A stretch of DNA of 64,000 nucleotides, taken from NCBI RefSeq assembly GCF_028885415.1, contig NZ_CP118527.1, positions 5,890,001 through 5,954,000 of the forward strand, given 5' to 3'. The stretch's first letter is position 1; every line of letters begins with the position of its first letter. The translations under genes were made by a program, and so were the position numbers. The DNA comes from Streptomyces coeruleorubidus. GTDB lineage: Bacteria; Actinomycetota; Actinomycetes; Streptomycetales; Streptomycetaceae. The notes under the pieces were generated by a model. The model did not search any database, was not told the DNA's origin, and saw only the letters and a program-made list of their open reading frames with translations. Positions 54,185-63,925 of this stretch are shown here, piece after piece.

Positions 54185-54570
54185 CTTAGACGGGACAAGT
54201 GGCGTGCTGGTCCGCCTGGATGGGCCCTGGAGCCCCTAGCGTTCCTCTCATGCGGACGGGCAAAGGCGACATCTGCGGGTGGTTGGGGCGAGTGCTGCCG
54301 GCCGTGGTGCTGCTGGTGTGCCTGTGGTCCTGGCCGGCGACCGCGGTCGGGGTCTGGCCGACGGTCGCGGTCGGGGTGCTGCGGGCGCTCCGCCGTCCGC
54401 GCGGGGGCGGCTGCCTGCCGCGGTGGGGCGTCGCCGTGGTCGTCGATGTGCTGTCGTCGTCGGTGTTCCCGTACGTGCGGCCGGTGCGGCGCCGGACCCT
54501 GAGGAGGGCCGTGACTTTCTGTGCCGGCCTGTGCGTCTCCGTGACCGGCCGTCGTCGATGATCCCGCGTT
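54185..54570 (+). other. 386-bp gap upstream of the rplM promoter, no convincing gene
   Basis: A + frame from ATG 54250 to 54561 gives a hydrophobic, then Arg-rich reading, without a good ribosome binding site or family. I do not call it a gene. Nothing else is evident before the rplM promoter. Confidence 0.5.
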
Positions 54571-54599
54571 TTGACCCTTGCGGTGAGCCCCGGTATTCT
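54571..54599 (+). promoter_or_regulatory. Promoter of rplM-rpsI
   Basis: TTGACC (54571-54576), a 17-bp spacer ending in CCCCGG and TATTCT (54594-54599) match the S10 promoter at 27530. Transcription should start near 54606, giving a ~170-nt leader. Confidence 0.7.
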
Positions 54600-54775
54600 G
54601 CTCTTTCGTTGTGTATTGGCTTGCTCATTCTCACGGGACGGGCCCTTACACCGGTCCACCGGGCCGATGACCAGCGACCAGCACGCGGTTTGCGTCACCG
54701 CTGTGCGGTCAAGGCTGTCGTGATCGTTTCGGTGACCTGTTCAGGACCATTCACTCGAAGCGAAGGCTACGAACC

Positions 54776-55219
54776 GTGCGTACGTACAGCCCCAAGCCCG
54801 GCGATGTGACGCGCCAGTGGCACGTCATTGACGCTCAGGACGTTGTCCTGGGTCGTCTCGCCACCACCGCAGCGACCCTCCTCCGGGGCAAGCACAAGCC
54901 GATCTATGCCCCTCACGTCGACGCTGGTGACTTCGTCATCATCATCAACGCGGACAAGGTGCACCTGTCCGGCAACAAGCGGACCCAGAAGATGGCGTAC
55001 CGCCACTCCGGCTACCCGGGTGGTCTGCGCTCCGTCCGTTACGACGAGCTGCTCGACAAGAACCCCGAGAAGGCCATCGAGAAGGCCGTCAAGGGCATGC
55101 TCCCCAAGAACACTCTGGGCCGTCAGATGCTCTCGAAGCTGAAGGTCTACAAGGGTGACCAGCACCCGCACGGCGCGCAGCAGCCGCAGCCGTACGAGAT
55201 CACCCAGGTCGCGCAGTAA
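54776..55219 (+). CDS. rplM: 50S ribosomal protein L13
   Basis: A 147-residue L13 with GTG start ([20 protein letters not shown]). The block [20 protein letters not shown] is typical. L13 is an early 50S assembly protein. It is followed by rpsI after 42 bp, a universal bacterial pair. Confidence 0.98.
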   Translation: MRTYSPKPGDVTRQWHVIDAQDVVLGRLATTAATLLRGKHKPIYAPHVDAGDFVIIINADKVHLSGNKRTQKMAYRHSGYPGGLRSVRYDELLDKNPEKAIEKAVKGMLPKNTLGRQMLSKLKVYKGDQHPHGAQQPQPYEITQVAQ

Positions 55220-55261
55220 GTCCGGCCACCCCCTAAGACTGAAGAGAATCTGAGGAGAATC

Positions 55262-55774
55262 GTGGCCGAGACCACTGCCGAGCAGCCGCTCGAAGAGCTT
55301 GACATCGACAGCTACACCACCGAGTCCGAGGTCCCCGTCGAGGGTGAGTACACCTCGGAGTCCATGGCCTCCCGCTTCGGCGAGCCCCAGCCGGCCGCCG
55401 GCCTGGGCCGTCGCAAGAACGCCATCGCCCGCGTCCGGATCGTCCCGGGCACCGGCAAGTGGAAGATCAACGGGCGCACCCTCGAGGACTACTTCCCGAA
55501 CAAGGTGCACCAGCAGGAAGTCAACGAGCCCTTCAAGGTGCTCGAGCTCGAGGGCCGTTACGACGTCATCGCCCGCATCGCCGGTGGCGGTGTCTCCGGT
55601 CAGGCCGGTGCGCTCCGTCTCGGTGTCGCCCGCGCGCTGAACGAGGCCGACGTCGACAACAACCGTGGCGCCCTCAAGAAGGCCGGCTTCCTCCGCCGCG
55701 ACGACCGTGCGGTCGAGCGCAAGAAGGCCGGTCTGAAGAAGGCCCGCAAGGCCCCGCAGTACAGCAAGCGCTAA
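55262..55774 (+). CDS. rpsI: 30S ribosomal protein S9
   Basis: A 170-residue S9 with GTG start. The first ~45 residues are an acidic extension ([20 protein letters not shown]) common in actinobacteria. The core includes [20 protein letters not shown], and the tail RKAPQYSKR reaches P-site tRNA. A long hairpin terminator follows. Confidence 0.98.
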   Translation: MAETTAEQPLEELDIDSYTTESEVPVEGEYTSESMASRFGEPQPAAGLGRRKNAIARVRIVPGTGKWKINGRTLEDYFPNKVHQQEVNEPFKVLELEGRYDVIARIAGGGVSGQAGALRLGVARALNEADVDNNRGALKKAGFLRRDDRAVERKKAGLKKARKAPQYSKR

Positions 55775-55810
55775 TCGCGTAGCTGTCCTTGCGACTGTCT
55801 TCGCAACGAT

Positions 55811-55843
55811 CGCCCCGGCGGCACCTTCCGTGCCGCCGGGGCG
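55811..55843 (+). terminator. Terminator after rpsI
   Basis: CGCCCCGGCGGCAC (55811-55824) pairs perfectly with GTGCCGCCGGGGCG (55830-55843) over a 5-nt loop, 37 bp after rpsI. Only TT follows, which is common for streptomycete terminators. Confidence 0.85.
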
Positions 55844-55928
55844 TTCACGTACACAACCCCTGCGGATGCCGGACGGTCCCGGGGGATGTACTGGAGCCGC
55901 ACTCTCTCGCAATTCGGAGGACACCACA

Positions 55929-57287
55929 GTGGGACGACTCTTCGGCACGGACGGCGTGCGCGGTGTCGCCAACGCGGACCTGACGGCGGAGATGGCCCTC
56001 GGCCTCTCCGTGGCTGCGGCGCACGTACTGGCCGAGGCGGGCACGTTCGAGGGACACCGGCCGACCGCGGTGGTCGGGCGTGACCCGCGCGCGTCCGGGG
56101 AGTTCCTGGAGGCCGCCGTGGTCGCGGGCCTCGCCAGCGCCGGCGTGGACGTCCTGCGGGTCGGCGTGCTGCCGACGCCGGCGGTGGCGTACCTGACCTC
56201 GGAGCTCGGCGCCGACCTCGGTGTGATGCTCTCCGCGAGCCATAACGCCATGCCCGACAACGGCATCAAGTTCTTCGCCCGCGGCGGGCACAAGCTCGCC
56301 GACGAGCTGGAGGACAGGATCGAGTCCGTCTACGAGGAGCACCGCACCGGCGCCCCGTGGGACCGGCCGACCGGGGCCGGAGTGGGCCGCGTGCGCGACT
56401 CCGAGGAGGGTGCCGACCGGTACGTCGCGCATCTGCTGCGCGTCCTGCCGAACCGGCTCGACGGGCTGAAGGTCGTCCTCGACGAGGCGCACGGCGCCGC
56501 CTCCCGGGTCTCGCCCGAGGCGTTCCAGCGGGCCGGTGCCGAGGTCGTCACGATCGGGGCCGAGCCGGACGGGCTCAACATCAACGACGGGTGCGGCTCC
56601 ACGCACCTGGACAAGATCAAGGCCGCCGTCGTCGAGCACGGGGCCGACCTGGGCATCGCGCACGACGGCGACGCCGACCGGTGCCTCGCCGTGGACCACA
56701 CCGGCGAGGAGGTGGACGGCGACCAGATCCTGGCCGTCCTCGCGCTGGCCATGCGGGAGGCCTCCATGCTGCGGGCCGAGACGGTCGTGGCGACGGTGAT
56801 GTCCAACCTGGGCTTCAAGCTCGCCATGGAGCGCGAGGGCATCCGGCTCGTGCAGACCGCCGTGGGCGACCGGTACGTGCTGGAGGAGATGAAGGAGCAC
56901 GGGTTCGCCCTCGGGGGCGAGCAGTCCGGGCACGTGATCATTCTCGACCATGCGACGACCGGCGACGGCACGCTGACCGGGTTGCTGCTGGCGGCGCGGG
57001 TCGCGCAGAGCGGGCGTCCGCTGCGGGAGCTGGCGTCTGTGATGGAGCGGCTGCCGCAGGTACTGATCAATGTGCCGGATGTCGACAAGTCCCGCGTGAC
57101 GACGTCGGTCGAGCTGTCCGCGGCGGTCGCCGATGCGGAGCGCGAGCTGGGAGCCACCGGGCGGGTGCTGCTGCGGTCCTCGGGGACCGAGCCGTTGGTG
57201 CGGGTGATGGTGGAGGCCGCGGATATCGAGCAGGCTCGGTCTGTGGCCGGGCGGTTGGCCGATGTCGTGAAGTCTGCGTTGGGGTAG
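55929..57287 (+). CDS. glmM: Phosphoglucosamine mutase
   Basis: A 452-residue enzyme converting glucosamine-6-P to glucosamine-1-P for UDP-GlcNAc and cell-wall synthesis. GTG at 55929 after GGAGG at 55917-55921 is chosen; longer readings lack homology. [13 protein letters not shown] opens the protein. The active serine lies in [15 protein letters not shown] (~100-113), the metal loop is DGDADRC (~240-246), and the phosphate-binding [14 protein letters not shown] is near 415. It shares the pathway with glmS 4 kb downstream. Confidence 0.97.
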   Translation: MGRLFGTDGVRGVANADLTAEMALGLSVAAAHVLAEAGTFEGHRPTAVVGRDPRASGEFLEAAVVAGLASAGVDVLRVGVLPTPAVAYLTSELGADLGVMLSASHNAMPDNGIKFFARGGHKLADELEDRIESVYEEHRTGAPWDRPTGAGVGRVRDSEEGADRYVAHLLRVLPNRLDGLKVVLDEAHGAASRVSPEAFQRAGAEVVTIGAEPDGLNINDGCGSTHLDKIKAAVVEHGADLGIAHDGDADRCLAVDHTGEEVDGDQILAVLALAMREASMLRAETVVATVMSNLGFKLAMEREGIRLVQTAVGDRYVLEEMKEHGFALGGEQSGHVIILDHATTGDGTLTGLLLAARVAQSGRPLRELASVMERLPQVLINVPDVDKSRVTTSVELSAAVADAERELGATGRVLLRSSGTEPLVRVMVEAADIEQARSVAGRLADVVKSALG

Positions 57288-57382
57288 TCGGCTGTTCCTG
57301 GTTCGGGGTGGGGGCTGCGGTTCGTTGCGGGCTGACCGTTCGTTGTGGCTTGTCGCGCCCACGCGGCGGAGCCGCACATAGA

Positions 57383-57403
57383 GACAGCCCCGCGCCCCTT
57401 AAG
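57383..57403 (+). repeat. Dispersed CCCCGCGCCCCTTAAGG element after glmM
   Basis: The stretch CAGCCCCGCGCCCCTTAAGG lies between the convergent glmM and DUF389 genes and resembles elements after map (41081) and rplQ (44508). Such short GC-rich motifs recur in Streptomyces intergenic DNA, often near transcript ends. Confidence 0.5.
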
Positions 57404-58337
57404 GCCTGCTGACCTGCCGGCGTTGTTTGGACCAGAGCCATTTCTGTACCAGCAGGGTCAGCGTGCCGGCGACGATGATGCCCAGCAGGTTCAGCAGGAG
57501 TTGTTCCGTGGAGCCCTGGGTCTGGCGGGTGTCGCCGTAGCTCAGGGCCACTGCCGCGTTCGCGGCGGCCGGGATCGTGGTCACCGAGATGGCCACGCCC
57601 ACCAGGGCGCCCGACTTGGCGGAGGTCAGGGACAGGGTGCCGGCGACGCCGGCCAGGACCGCCACGACGAAGGAGAACCAGTCGGGGGCGTAGATGAAGC
57701 CGGTGTTGGGGCGGTCGCCCTCCAGTTTGGCCTCAGTGAACAGCCCGACGGCGTCCATGAAGAGGCTGAAGCCGACCGTCACCGCCATCGCCACCGCGAA
57801 GCCCACCAGGAGGGCGATCAGCGAGCGCAGGGCGAGGCGTGCTTTGCTGCGGACGATCGCGGTGCAGATGCCGGCGAGAGGGCCGAACTCCGGGCCCACG
57901 GCCATGGCGCCCACGATCAGGATCGCGTTGTCCAGGACGACACCGCAGGCCGCGATCATCGTGGCGAGAGTGATGAACGCGAGATACGTGGCGGAGAGGG
58001 TCGACTCCTCGTGCGTCGCTTCGGTCAGCTGCTCCCACAGGACCGCGTCCGCTCCCTCGCCGGGTGCGTCGGCCTCTGCCCTGTCGGCCCGCTCGGACAG
58101 CGACAGGTCGATGGCCTCGACGGCGATGGAACCGCTCGTGTCGATGCCCAGCTCCCGCAGGCCGGTGAGCAGTTCGTCACCCGCCTCGCGCGCCACGTCG
58201 CACATCACGACGTCCCCGGCGGGGTCGCGGGCGGAGTCCGGCAGCACGACGAGGTGGGTGGTGCCGACCGTCTTGTCGATCAGTCGCACCACGTCGTCGG
58301 TCTTCCCGGACGGCGTGATCAGGCGCAAGTGGAGCAT
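57399..58337 (-). CDS. DUF389 membrane protein
   Basis: A 312-residue protein with a soluble N-terminal part (MLHLRLITPSGKTDDVVRLI, ~1-105) and about six membrane helices from ~115 to the end. GAMAVGPEFGPLAGICTAIV (~145-164) is the DUF389 motif, and AVGISVTTIPAAANAAVALS-type phrase near the end is also typical. Function is unknown; the motif recalls a pore-lining re-entrant region. Convergent with glmM. Confidence 0.85.
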   Translation of the reverse strand: MLHLRLITPSGKTDDVVRLIDKTVGTTHLVVLPDSARDPAGDVVMCDVAREAGDELLTGLRELGIDTSGSIAVEAIDLSLSERADRAEADAPGEGADAVLWEQLTEATHEESTLSATYLAFITLATMIAACGVVLDNAILIVGAMAVGPEFGPLAGICTAIVRSKARLALRSLIALLVGFAVAMAVTVGFSLFMDAVGLFTEAKLEGDRPNTGFIYAPDWFSFVVAVLAGVAGTLSLTSAKSGALVGVAISVTTIPAAANAAVALSYGDTRQTQGSTEQLLLNLLGIIVAGTLTLLVQKWLWSKQRRQVSRP

Positions 58338-58368
58338 GACGGCTATCTAACCGGTCTTTCCCCGCGCG

Positions 58369-59358
58369 TCACAGCTTGCGCAGGCTCAGCCGCTGCACCT
58401 TGTGGTCCGGGCCCTTGCGCAGGACGAGGGCGGCGCGGCCGCGGGTGGGGGCGATGTTCTCGACCAGGTTGGGCTGGTTGATCGTGCGCCACATCGTCCG
58501 GGCGTAGTCGAGGGCCTCCTCCTCCGAGACCTGGGTGTACTTGCGGAAGTACGAGGACGGGTTCTGGAAGGCGGTCGCGCGCAGCTTGCGGAAGCGGTTG
58601 AGGTACCAGTGCTCGATGTCCTCGACACGGGCGTCGACGTAGACGCTGAAGTCGAAGTAGTCGGCCAGGCCGACCCTGGTGCGGCCGTCCTTGCCTGGGA
58701 GGGCGGGCTGGAGGACGTTCAGGCCCTCGACGATCAGGATGTCGGGGCGGCGGACCGTGAGCTTCTTGCCGGGGACGATGTCGTAGATCAGGTGGGAGTA
58801 GACAGGAGCTGTCACCTCGCCTTTGCCCGCTTTGATGTCGGCGACGAAGCGGGTGAGCGCACGGCGGTCGTAGGACTCGGGGAATCCCTTCCGCGACATC
58901 AGGCCGCGGGCCTGGAGTTCCTTGGTGGGCAGCAGGAAGCCGTCGGTGGTGACCAGCTCGACGCGCGGGTGTTCCGGCCAGCGCGAGAGCAGGGCCTGCA
59001 GGAGCCGGGCGACCGTCGACTTGCCCACGGCGACCGAGCCGGCGACTCCTATCACGAACGGGGTGCCGGACTGGGAGCCCTGCTCGCCCAGGAAGGTGTT
59101 GAGCGCGCCTCTGAGGCCGTCCGTGGCACCGACGTAGAGGTTGAGAAGCCTGGACAGCGGGAGGTAGATGTCCCGCACCTCGTCGAGGTCGATGACATCG
59201 CCGAGACCGCGCAGCTTCTCGACCTCCTCGGCCGTCAGCGGCAGCGGCGTCTTGTCACGCAACGCGCTCCACTCGGCTCGGGTGAGGTCGACGTAGGGAG
59301 TCGCCTCCGGCCGCTGCCGGTGGGCGCTCCGGGGTATCGAGGAGACCGGAGAGATCAC
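58369..59358 (-). CDS. coaA: Type I pantothenate kinase
   Basis: A 329-residue kinase, first step of coenzyme A synthesis. GTG start at 59358. P-loop [17 protein letters not shown] near residues 105-121, then [26 protein letters not shown] and [31 protein letters not shown] is also a family block. The divergent ABC genes lie 173 bp away, so both promoters are probably in that gap. Confidence 0.97.
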   Translation of the reverse strand: MISPVSSIPRSAHRQRPEATPYVDLTRAEWSALRDKTPLPLTAEEVEKLRGLGDVIDLDEVRDIYLPLSRLLNLYVGATDGLRGALNTFLGEQGSQSGTPFVIGVAGSVAVGKSTVARLLQALLSRWPEHPRVELVTTDGFLLPTKELQARGLMSRKGFPESYDRRALTRFVADIKAGKGEVTAPVYSHLIYDIVPGKKLTVRRPDILIVEGLNVLQPALPGKDGRTRVGLADYFDFSVYVDARVEDIEHWYLNRFRKLRATAFQNPSSYFRKYTQVSEEEALDYARTMWRTINQPNLVENIAPTRGRAALVLRKGPDHKVQRLSLRKL

Positions 59359-59531
59359 AGTCCATTGTTACGGGCGTACGAACGGACCGTGAGGTGGGAT
59401 CCGTCACCCCAGACCCTCGGTTCCTCCCATTCGGGAGAAAACCGGCCAAGGGGAGGAATGTCAGTGGTGTGCGTCACAGTTGTGGGAGAAATGGGCCCAG
59501 GCCGGGGTCCAGGAACGCCGAGGGGTGACCC

Positions 59532-60551
59532 ATGACGTATGCGATAGAGGCGGAAGGCCTGGTCAAACGGTTCAAGGAGACCGAGGCGCTGGCCGGTGTC
59601 GACCTGGCGGCCCGCAAGGGCACGGTGCTCGGGCTGCTCGGCCCCAACGGTGCGGGCAAGACGACCGCGGTGCGGATCTTCGCGACGCTGCTGCGCCCGG
59701 ACGGGGGCAGGGCCCGGGTGGCCGGCCACGACGTGGTCCGGGAGGCCGGGGTCGTGCGGGCCATGGTCGGGCTGACCGGGCAGTACGCGGCGGTCGACGA
59801 GAACCTGACCGGCACGGAGAACCTGCTGCTCATCGGCCGGCTGCTCGGCCTGCCGAGGCGGGAGGCGAAGGCACGGGCGGGGGAGCTGCTGGAGCGTTTC
59901 CAGCTGACGCACGCGGCCGGCCGGGCCGTGAAGACCTTCTCGGGAGGCATGCGCCGGCGCCTCGACCTCGCGGCCAGCCTGGTGGGGCGGCCCCGCATCC
60001 TCTTCCTCGACGAGCCGACCACGGGCCTCGACCCGCACAGCCGTGGTGAGCTGTGGGACCTGCTGCGCGGCCTGGTCGCGGACGGTGCGACCGCCCTGCT
60101 GACCACGCAGTATCTGAACGAGGCCGATGTGCTCGCCGACGAGATCGTGGTGATCGACAAGGGCCGGGTGATCGCCGAGGGCACGCCGGACCGGCTGAAG
60201 GCCCAGGTCGGCGGCCAGGTGCTGGAGCTCCGGCCGATCCTCGGGCAGGACCTCGCGCGGGCACACGCCCTGGTGGCCGGGGCCGCCGGCCCTCAGGCCC
60301 GGATCGAGGGCGAGATGGTCACCGCGCCGGTGAAGGACCCCGAGCTGATGCCGGCCGTCGTGCGCGCGCTGGACCGGGAGGGGATCGCGGTGGGCGAGCT
60401 GGCCCTGCGCCGCTCCTCGCTCGACGAGGTCTTCCTCGCCCTGACCGGCCACCGGGCCGAACCGGGCGAGCCCGAGCAGGACGGCGGTGCGTCCGTCCGG
60501 GACGAGGGCGAGGACGAGGACGAGAGGGAGAAGGCGGTGAGCCGGTCATGA
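59532..60551 (+). CDS. DrrA-type ABC transporter ATP-binding protein
   Basis: A 339-residue ATPase. Walker A GPNGAGKTTAVRIFA (~37-51), signature FSGGMRRRLDLAASLVG (~138-154), Walker B RILFLDEPTTGLDPHS (~157-172) and H-loop TTQYLNEAD. A C-terminal DrrA-like extension follows the ATPase domain, which in this family helps pair with the permease. Acidic tail. The stop overlaps the permease start (ATGA). Confidence 0.95.
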   Translation: MTYAIEAEGLVKRFKETEALAGVDLAARKGTVLGLLGPNGAGKTTAVRIFATLLRPDGGRARVAGHDVVREAGVVRAMVGLTGQYAAVDENLTGTENLLLIGRLLGLPRREAKARAGELLERFQLTHAAGRAVKTFSGGMRRRLDLAASLVGRPRILFLDEPTTGLDPHSRGELWDLLRGLVADGATALLTTQYLNEADVLADEIVVIDKGRVIAEGTPDRLKAQVGGQVLELRPILGQDLARAHALVAGAAGPQARIEGEMVTAPVKDPELMPAVVRALDREGIAVGELALRRSSLDEVFLALTGHRAEPGEPEQDGGASVRDEGEDEDEREKAVSRS

Positions 60552-61357
60552 CCGCCACCACCATCACCGCGCCGGTCACCGCGTCGGGCCGCGTGCCGCC
60601 GCTGGCCGGGCTGCGGCAGACCTTCACGATGGCCTGGCGGAGCCTGGTCGCCGTCAAGCACAACCCGCTCGAACTGGTCGACTACAGCATCACGCCGATC
60701 ATGTTCGTGTTCCTGTTCACCTATGTGCTGGGCGGGCAGATGGCCGGATCGCCCGACGCGTATCTGAAGTACGCGCTGCCCGGGATCATCGTGCAGAACA
60801 CACTGTTCATGACGATGTACACGGCGATGGCGCTCAACACCGACCTCACCAAGGGGGTCTTCGACCGGCTGCGCAGCCTGCCCATCGCGCGCTCCGCCCC
60901 GTTGATCGGGCGGATCACCGCCGACCTCGCCAAGCATGTGTGGGCGATGCTGCTGATGATCGGCCTCGGACTGGCCCTCGGCTTCCGCATCACCGGCGGG
61001 TTCGGCGGGTTCCTGCTCGGCGCGCTGCTGCTGGTGGTGTTCGCCGCGGCCGTGTCCTGGAGCGCGGTACTGATCGGGATGCTGGCCGGTGACGCGGAGA
61101 AGGTGCAGGCGTTCGCCTTCACCCTCATCTTCCCGATCACCTTCACCAGCAGCGCCTTCGTCGTCGTCGACACCATGCCGGGCTGGCTCCAGGCGTGGAG
61201 CGATGTCAACCCGGTCACGCATCTGTCCGACGCCTTCCGCGGGCTGCTGCTCGGCGGGGCGGTGGCGGAGCCGGTGCTGTGGTCGCTGGTGTGGGCGGCG
61301 GGGATCGCGCTCGTGTTCTATCCGCTGGCCATGAGGGCGTATCGCGCGAAGGTCTGA
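60548..61357 (+). CDS. DrrB-type ABC transporter permease
   Basis: A 269-residue membrane protein from ATG 60548, overlapping the ATPase. About six membrane segments lie after residue 45, with the ABC-2 motif near DLTKGVFDRLRSLPIARSAP (~100-120). The final NPVTHLSDAFRGLLLGG block is typical of DrrB. Together they form a likely drug/lipid exporter; the substrate is unknown. Confidence 0.93.
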   Translation: MTATTITAPVTASGRVPPLAGLRQTFTMAWRSLVAVKHNPLELVDYSITPIMFVFLFTYVLGGQMAGSPDAYLKYALPGIIVQNTLFMTMYTAMALNTDLTKGVFDRLRSLPIARSAPLIGRITADLAKHVWAMLLMIGLGLALGFRITGGFGGFLLGALLLVVFAAAVSWSAVLIGMLAGDAEKVQAFAFTLIFPITFTSSAFVVVDTMPGWLQAWSDVNPVTHLSDAFRGLLLGGAVAEPVLWSLVWAAGIALVFYPLAMRAYRAKV

Positions 61358-61368
61358 GAGCGGGGGGG

Positions 61369-61410
61369 CTTCGTACCCCGGAGGTGAGGTCTTTGGTCTT
61401 CGTACCCCGG
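61369..61410 (+). repeat. Two direct CTTCGTACCCCGG repeats before glmS
   Basis: CTTCGTACCCCGG occurs at 61369-61381 and 61398-61410, 29 bp apart, in the 120-bp gap before glmS. They could bind a regulator of glmS. A glmS ribozyme is not expected in this phylum and none of its core is seen. Confidence 0.4.
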
Positions 61411-61477
61411 TGGGAATTTCCGATTTCGGGCACGCTGCGGCCGGTTCGGCGCGGGAATCGACCCTAAGCTGCGGCCC

Positions 61478-63325
61478 ATGTGTGGAATCGTGGGATACGT
61501 GGGTCTGCAGTCGGCGCTCGATGTCGTGATGGCCGGGCTGAAGCGGCTGGAGTACCGGGGGTACGACTCGGCGGGCGTCGCCGTGCTCGCCGACGGCGGG
61601 CTGGCGACGGGGAAGAAGGCCGGGAAACTCCTCAACCTGGAGAAGGAACTGGACGGCCGGCCCCTGCCGGCCGGCACGACGGGCATCGGACACACCCGGT
61701 GGGCCACGCACGGCGGACCGACGGATGCCAACGCCCACCCGCACATCGACAACGCCGGTCGGGTCGCGGTCGTGCACAACGGCATCATCGAGAACTTCGC
61801 CCTGCTGCGGGCCGAGTTGGAGGAGCGCGGGCACGAGCTGGCCTCCGAGACCGACACCGAGGTCGTCGCGCATCTGCTCGCCGAGGAGTTCTCGTCGTGC
61901 GCGGACCTCGCCGAGGCGATGCGGCTGGTGTGCCGGCGGCTGGAGGGTGCGTTCACGCTGGTCGCCGTGCACGCCGACGAGCCGGACGTGGTGGTGGGCG
62001 CGCGGCGGAACTCGCCGCTGGTGGTGGGCGTCGGAGATGGCGAGGCCTTTCTCGCCTCGGACGTCGCCGCGTTCATCGCGCACACGCGGTCGGCGATCGA
62101 GCTCGGACAGGACCAGGTGGTGGAGCTGCGCCGGGACGGCGTGACGGTGACCGGCTTCGACGGCCGCCCGGCCGACGTCCGCTCGTACCACGTCGACTGG
62201 GACGCGTCGGCCGCGGAAAAGGGGGGCTATGACTACTTCATGCTCAAGGAGATCGCCGAGCAGCCCAAGGCGGTCGCCGATACGCTGCTGGGCCGTATCG
62301 ACGGCTCCGGTTCGCTGACCCTGGACGAGGTGCGGATCCCCGCAGGGGTGCTGCGGGAGATCGACAAGGTCGTCATCGTCGCGTGCGGTACGGCCTTCCA
62401 CGCCGGGATGATCGCGAAGTACGCCATCGAGCACTGGACGCGCCTGCCGTGCGAAGTGGAACTGGCCAGTGAGTTCCGGTACCGGGACCCGATCCTGGAC
62501 GCGCAGACCCTCGTCATCGCCATCTCCCAGTCCGGCGAGACCATGGACACGCTCATGGCGCTGCGGCACGCCCGCGAGCAGGGCTCCAAGGTGCTGGCGA
62601 TCTGCAACACCAACGGCTCGACGATCCCGCGCGAGTCGGACGCGGTGCTGTACACCCACGCCGGTCCTGAGGTGGCCGTCGCCTCCACCAAGGCGTTCCT
62701 GACGCAGCTCGTCGCGTGTTACCTGGTCGCCCTGTATCTGGGTCAGGTGCGGGGCACCAAGTGGGCTGACGAGATCCGGGCGGTGATCCGCGACCTGTCC
62801 TCGATCGCCGGTGCGGTGGAGCAGGTCCTCGGCACGATGGAGCCGGTGCGGGAGCTGGCGCGCACGCTCGCCTCGAAGAACACGGTGCTGTTCCTCGGCC
62901 GTCATGTGGGGTATCCGGTGGCGCTGGAGGGCGCGCTGAAGCTCAAGGAGCTGGCCTACATGCACGCCGAGGGTTTCGCGGCGGGGGAGTTGAAGCACGG
63001 GCCGATCGCCCTGATCGAGGAGGATCTGCCGGTGGTCGTCGTGGTGCCGTCGCCGCGCGGGCGGTCCGTGCTGCACGACAAGATCGTGTCCAACATCCAG
63101 GAGATCCGGGCGCGGGGTGCGCGCACGATCGTCATCGCGGAGGAGGGGGACGAGGCGGTGGCGCCGTACGCGGACCACTTGATCCGGGTGCCTGCCACGC
63201 CGACCCTGCTCCAGCCGCTCGTGGCCACGGTGCCGCTGCAGGTGTTCGCGTGTGAGCTGGCGACGGCTCGCGGGAACGAGGTGGATCAGCCTCGGAACCT
63301 GGCGAAGTCGGTGACGGTGGAATGA
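61478..63325 (+). CDS. glmS: Glucosamine--fructose-6-phosphate aminotransferase (isomerizing)
   Basis: A 615-residue enzyme making glucosamine-6-P from fructose-6-P and glutamine. MCGIVGYVG supplies the catalytic Cys after Met removal. N-terminal glutaminase domain to ~240 (THGGPTDANAHPHI, NGIIENFALL), then two SIS domains with CGTAFHAGMIAKYAIEHW and SQSGETMDTLMALRHA. It ends DQPRNLAKSVTVE. No clear ribosome binding site is seen; TAAGCT at 61465-61470, 7 bp before ATG, may be a -10 box of a leaderless transcript. Confidence 0.97.
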   Translation: MCGIVGYVGLQSALDVVMAGLKRLEYRGYDSAGVAVLADGGLATGKKAGKLLNLEKELDGRPLPAGTTGIGHTRWATHGGPTDANAHPHIDNAGRVAVVHNGIIENFALLRAELEERGHELASETDTEVVAHLLAEEFSSCADLAEAMRLVCRRLEGAFTLVAVHADEPDVVVGARRNSPLVVGVGDGEAFLASDVAAFIAHTRSAIELGQDQVVELRRDGVTVTGFDGRPADVRSYHVDWDASAAEKGGYDYFMLKEIAEQPKAVADTLLGRIDGSGSLTLDEVRIPAGVLREIDKVVIVACGTAFHAGMIAKYAIEHWTRLPCEVELASEFRYRDPILDAQTLVIAISQSGETMDTLMALRHAREQGSKVLAICNTNGSTIPRESDAVLYTHAGPEVAVASTKAFLTQLVACYLVALYLGQVRGTKWADEIRAVIRDLSSIAGAVEQVLGTMEPVRELARTLASKNTVLFLGRHVGYPVALEGALKLKELAYMHAEGFAAGELKHGPIALIEEDLPVVVVVPSPRGRSVLHDKIVSNIQEIRARGARTIVIAEEGDEAVAPYADHLIRVPATPTLLQPLVATVPLQVFACELATARGNEVDQPRNLAKSVTVE

Positions 63326-63331
63326 GGAAGA

Positions 63332-63362
63332 GGGGCGAACGGCCGGTCGCTGTTCGCCCCTT
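63332..63362 (+). terminator. Terminator after glmS
   Basis: GGGGCGAAC (63332-63340) pairs with GTTCGCCCC (63352-63360) over an 11-nt loop, then TT, just after the glmS stop. Confidence 0.75.
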
Positions 63363-63394
63363 GAGCAGCCGGTCAGGCCGTCAGGCGCGCAGGC

Positions 63395-63754
63395 TCAGAT
63401 GGGCAGGCAGGTCGCCGGGACCCAGCCTTCCACGCTGGTGCTGTTGGGGCCGCCGAAGTACCACTTGTTGCTCTTCTTGCCGCAGGCCTTGTAGCTGCCC
63501 CCCGTGACGGGCTTGCGGTCGCCGAAGCAGACCCCGCCCTTCTGGCCCTTGCCCCAGGTGCCGAGAGCCGTGGCGCTCGTCTTGGGCGCGCTGCGGATGT
63601 TGACGGTTGCCTTGGGCTTCACGTTGACCAGCGCGCTGCTGCAGTCCGGCTTCGTCGCCGCGGCGGCGGTGCCGGCGGTGGCGACGGCGCCGGTGAGGGC
63701 TGTGGCTATGAGGGCCGCTGTGGTCAGTGCGGTGCCCAAAGACTTCAACTTCAA
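63395..63754 (-). CDS. Small secreted SH3-like protein
   Basis: A 119-residue exported protein. The TTG at 63754 (KLKSLGTALTTAALIATALT) is chosen because GGGAGG lies 8 bp upstream; an ATG at 63793 or upstream would add a basic tail before the signal peptide and lacks a ribosome binding site. The signal peptide ends near AAAA, then VNVKPKATVNIRSAPKTSAT, a GTWGKGQKG turn, CFGDRKPVTGGSYKACGK and WYFGGPNSTSVEGWVPATCL make a bacterial SH3-type fold. Four cysteines may form disulfides. Function unknown; wall binding is plausible. Confidence 0.8.
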   Translation of the reverse strand: MKLKSLGTALTTAALIATALTGAVATAGTAAAATKPDCSSALVNVKPKATVNIRSAPKTSATALGTWGKGQKGGVCFGDRKPVTGGSYKACGKKSNKWYFGGPNSTSVEGWVPATCLPI

Positions 63755-63925
63755 AGCTGTGTCCTCCCGTTTGGTGCGATGCCGTTTGCTCATCGCGGTC
63801 ATCGCGAACTGTACAAGGGGGAGGGCGAGTTCAGGTTCGCGGGGCAATCCGCTGGGAGTTCGGTGCGGAGGGCTTCTGTGAAGCGGGAGAAGGTTGCTGT
63901 CGGGAAGGTGAGTGCGCGAGGGGCG

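Noticed and set aside
54250..54561. A small ORF upstream of rplM with a hydrophobic start and Arg-rich end
   Set aside because: No good ribosome binding site, no family, and it lies just before the rplM promoter; could be real but not supported.
59532..61357. ABC pair as part of a secondary-metabolite cluster
   Set aside because: No biosynthetic genes lie nearby; it is a stand-alone DrrAB-like pair between coaA and glmS.
60293..63178. A 961-residue minus-strand open frame over the ABC permease and glmS
   Set aside because: Shadow of real + strand genes; Arg/His/Gly-rich with no recognisable domain.
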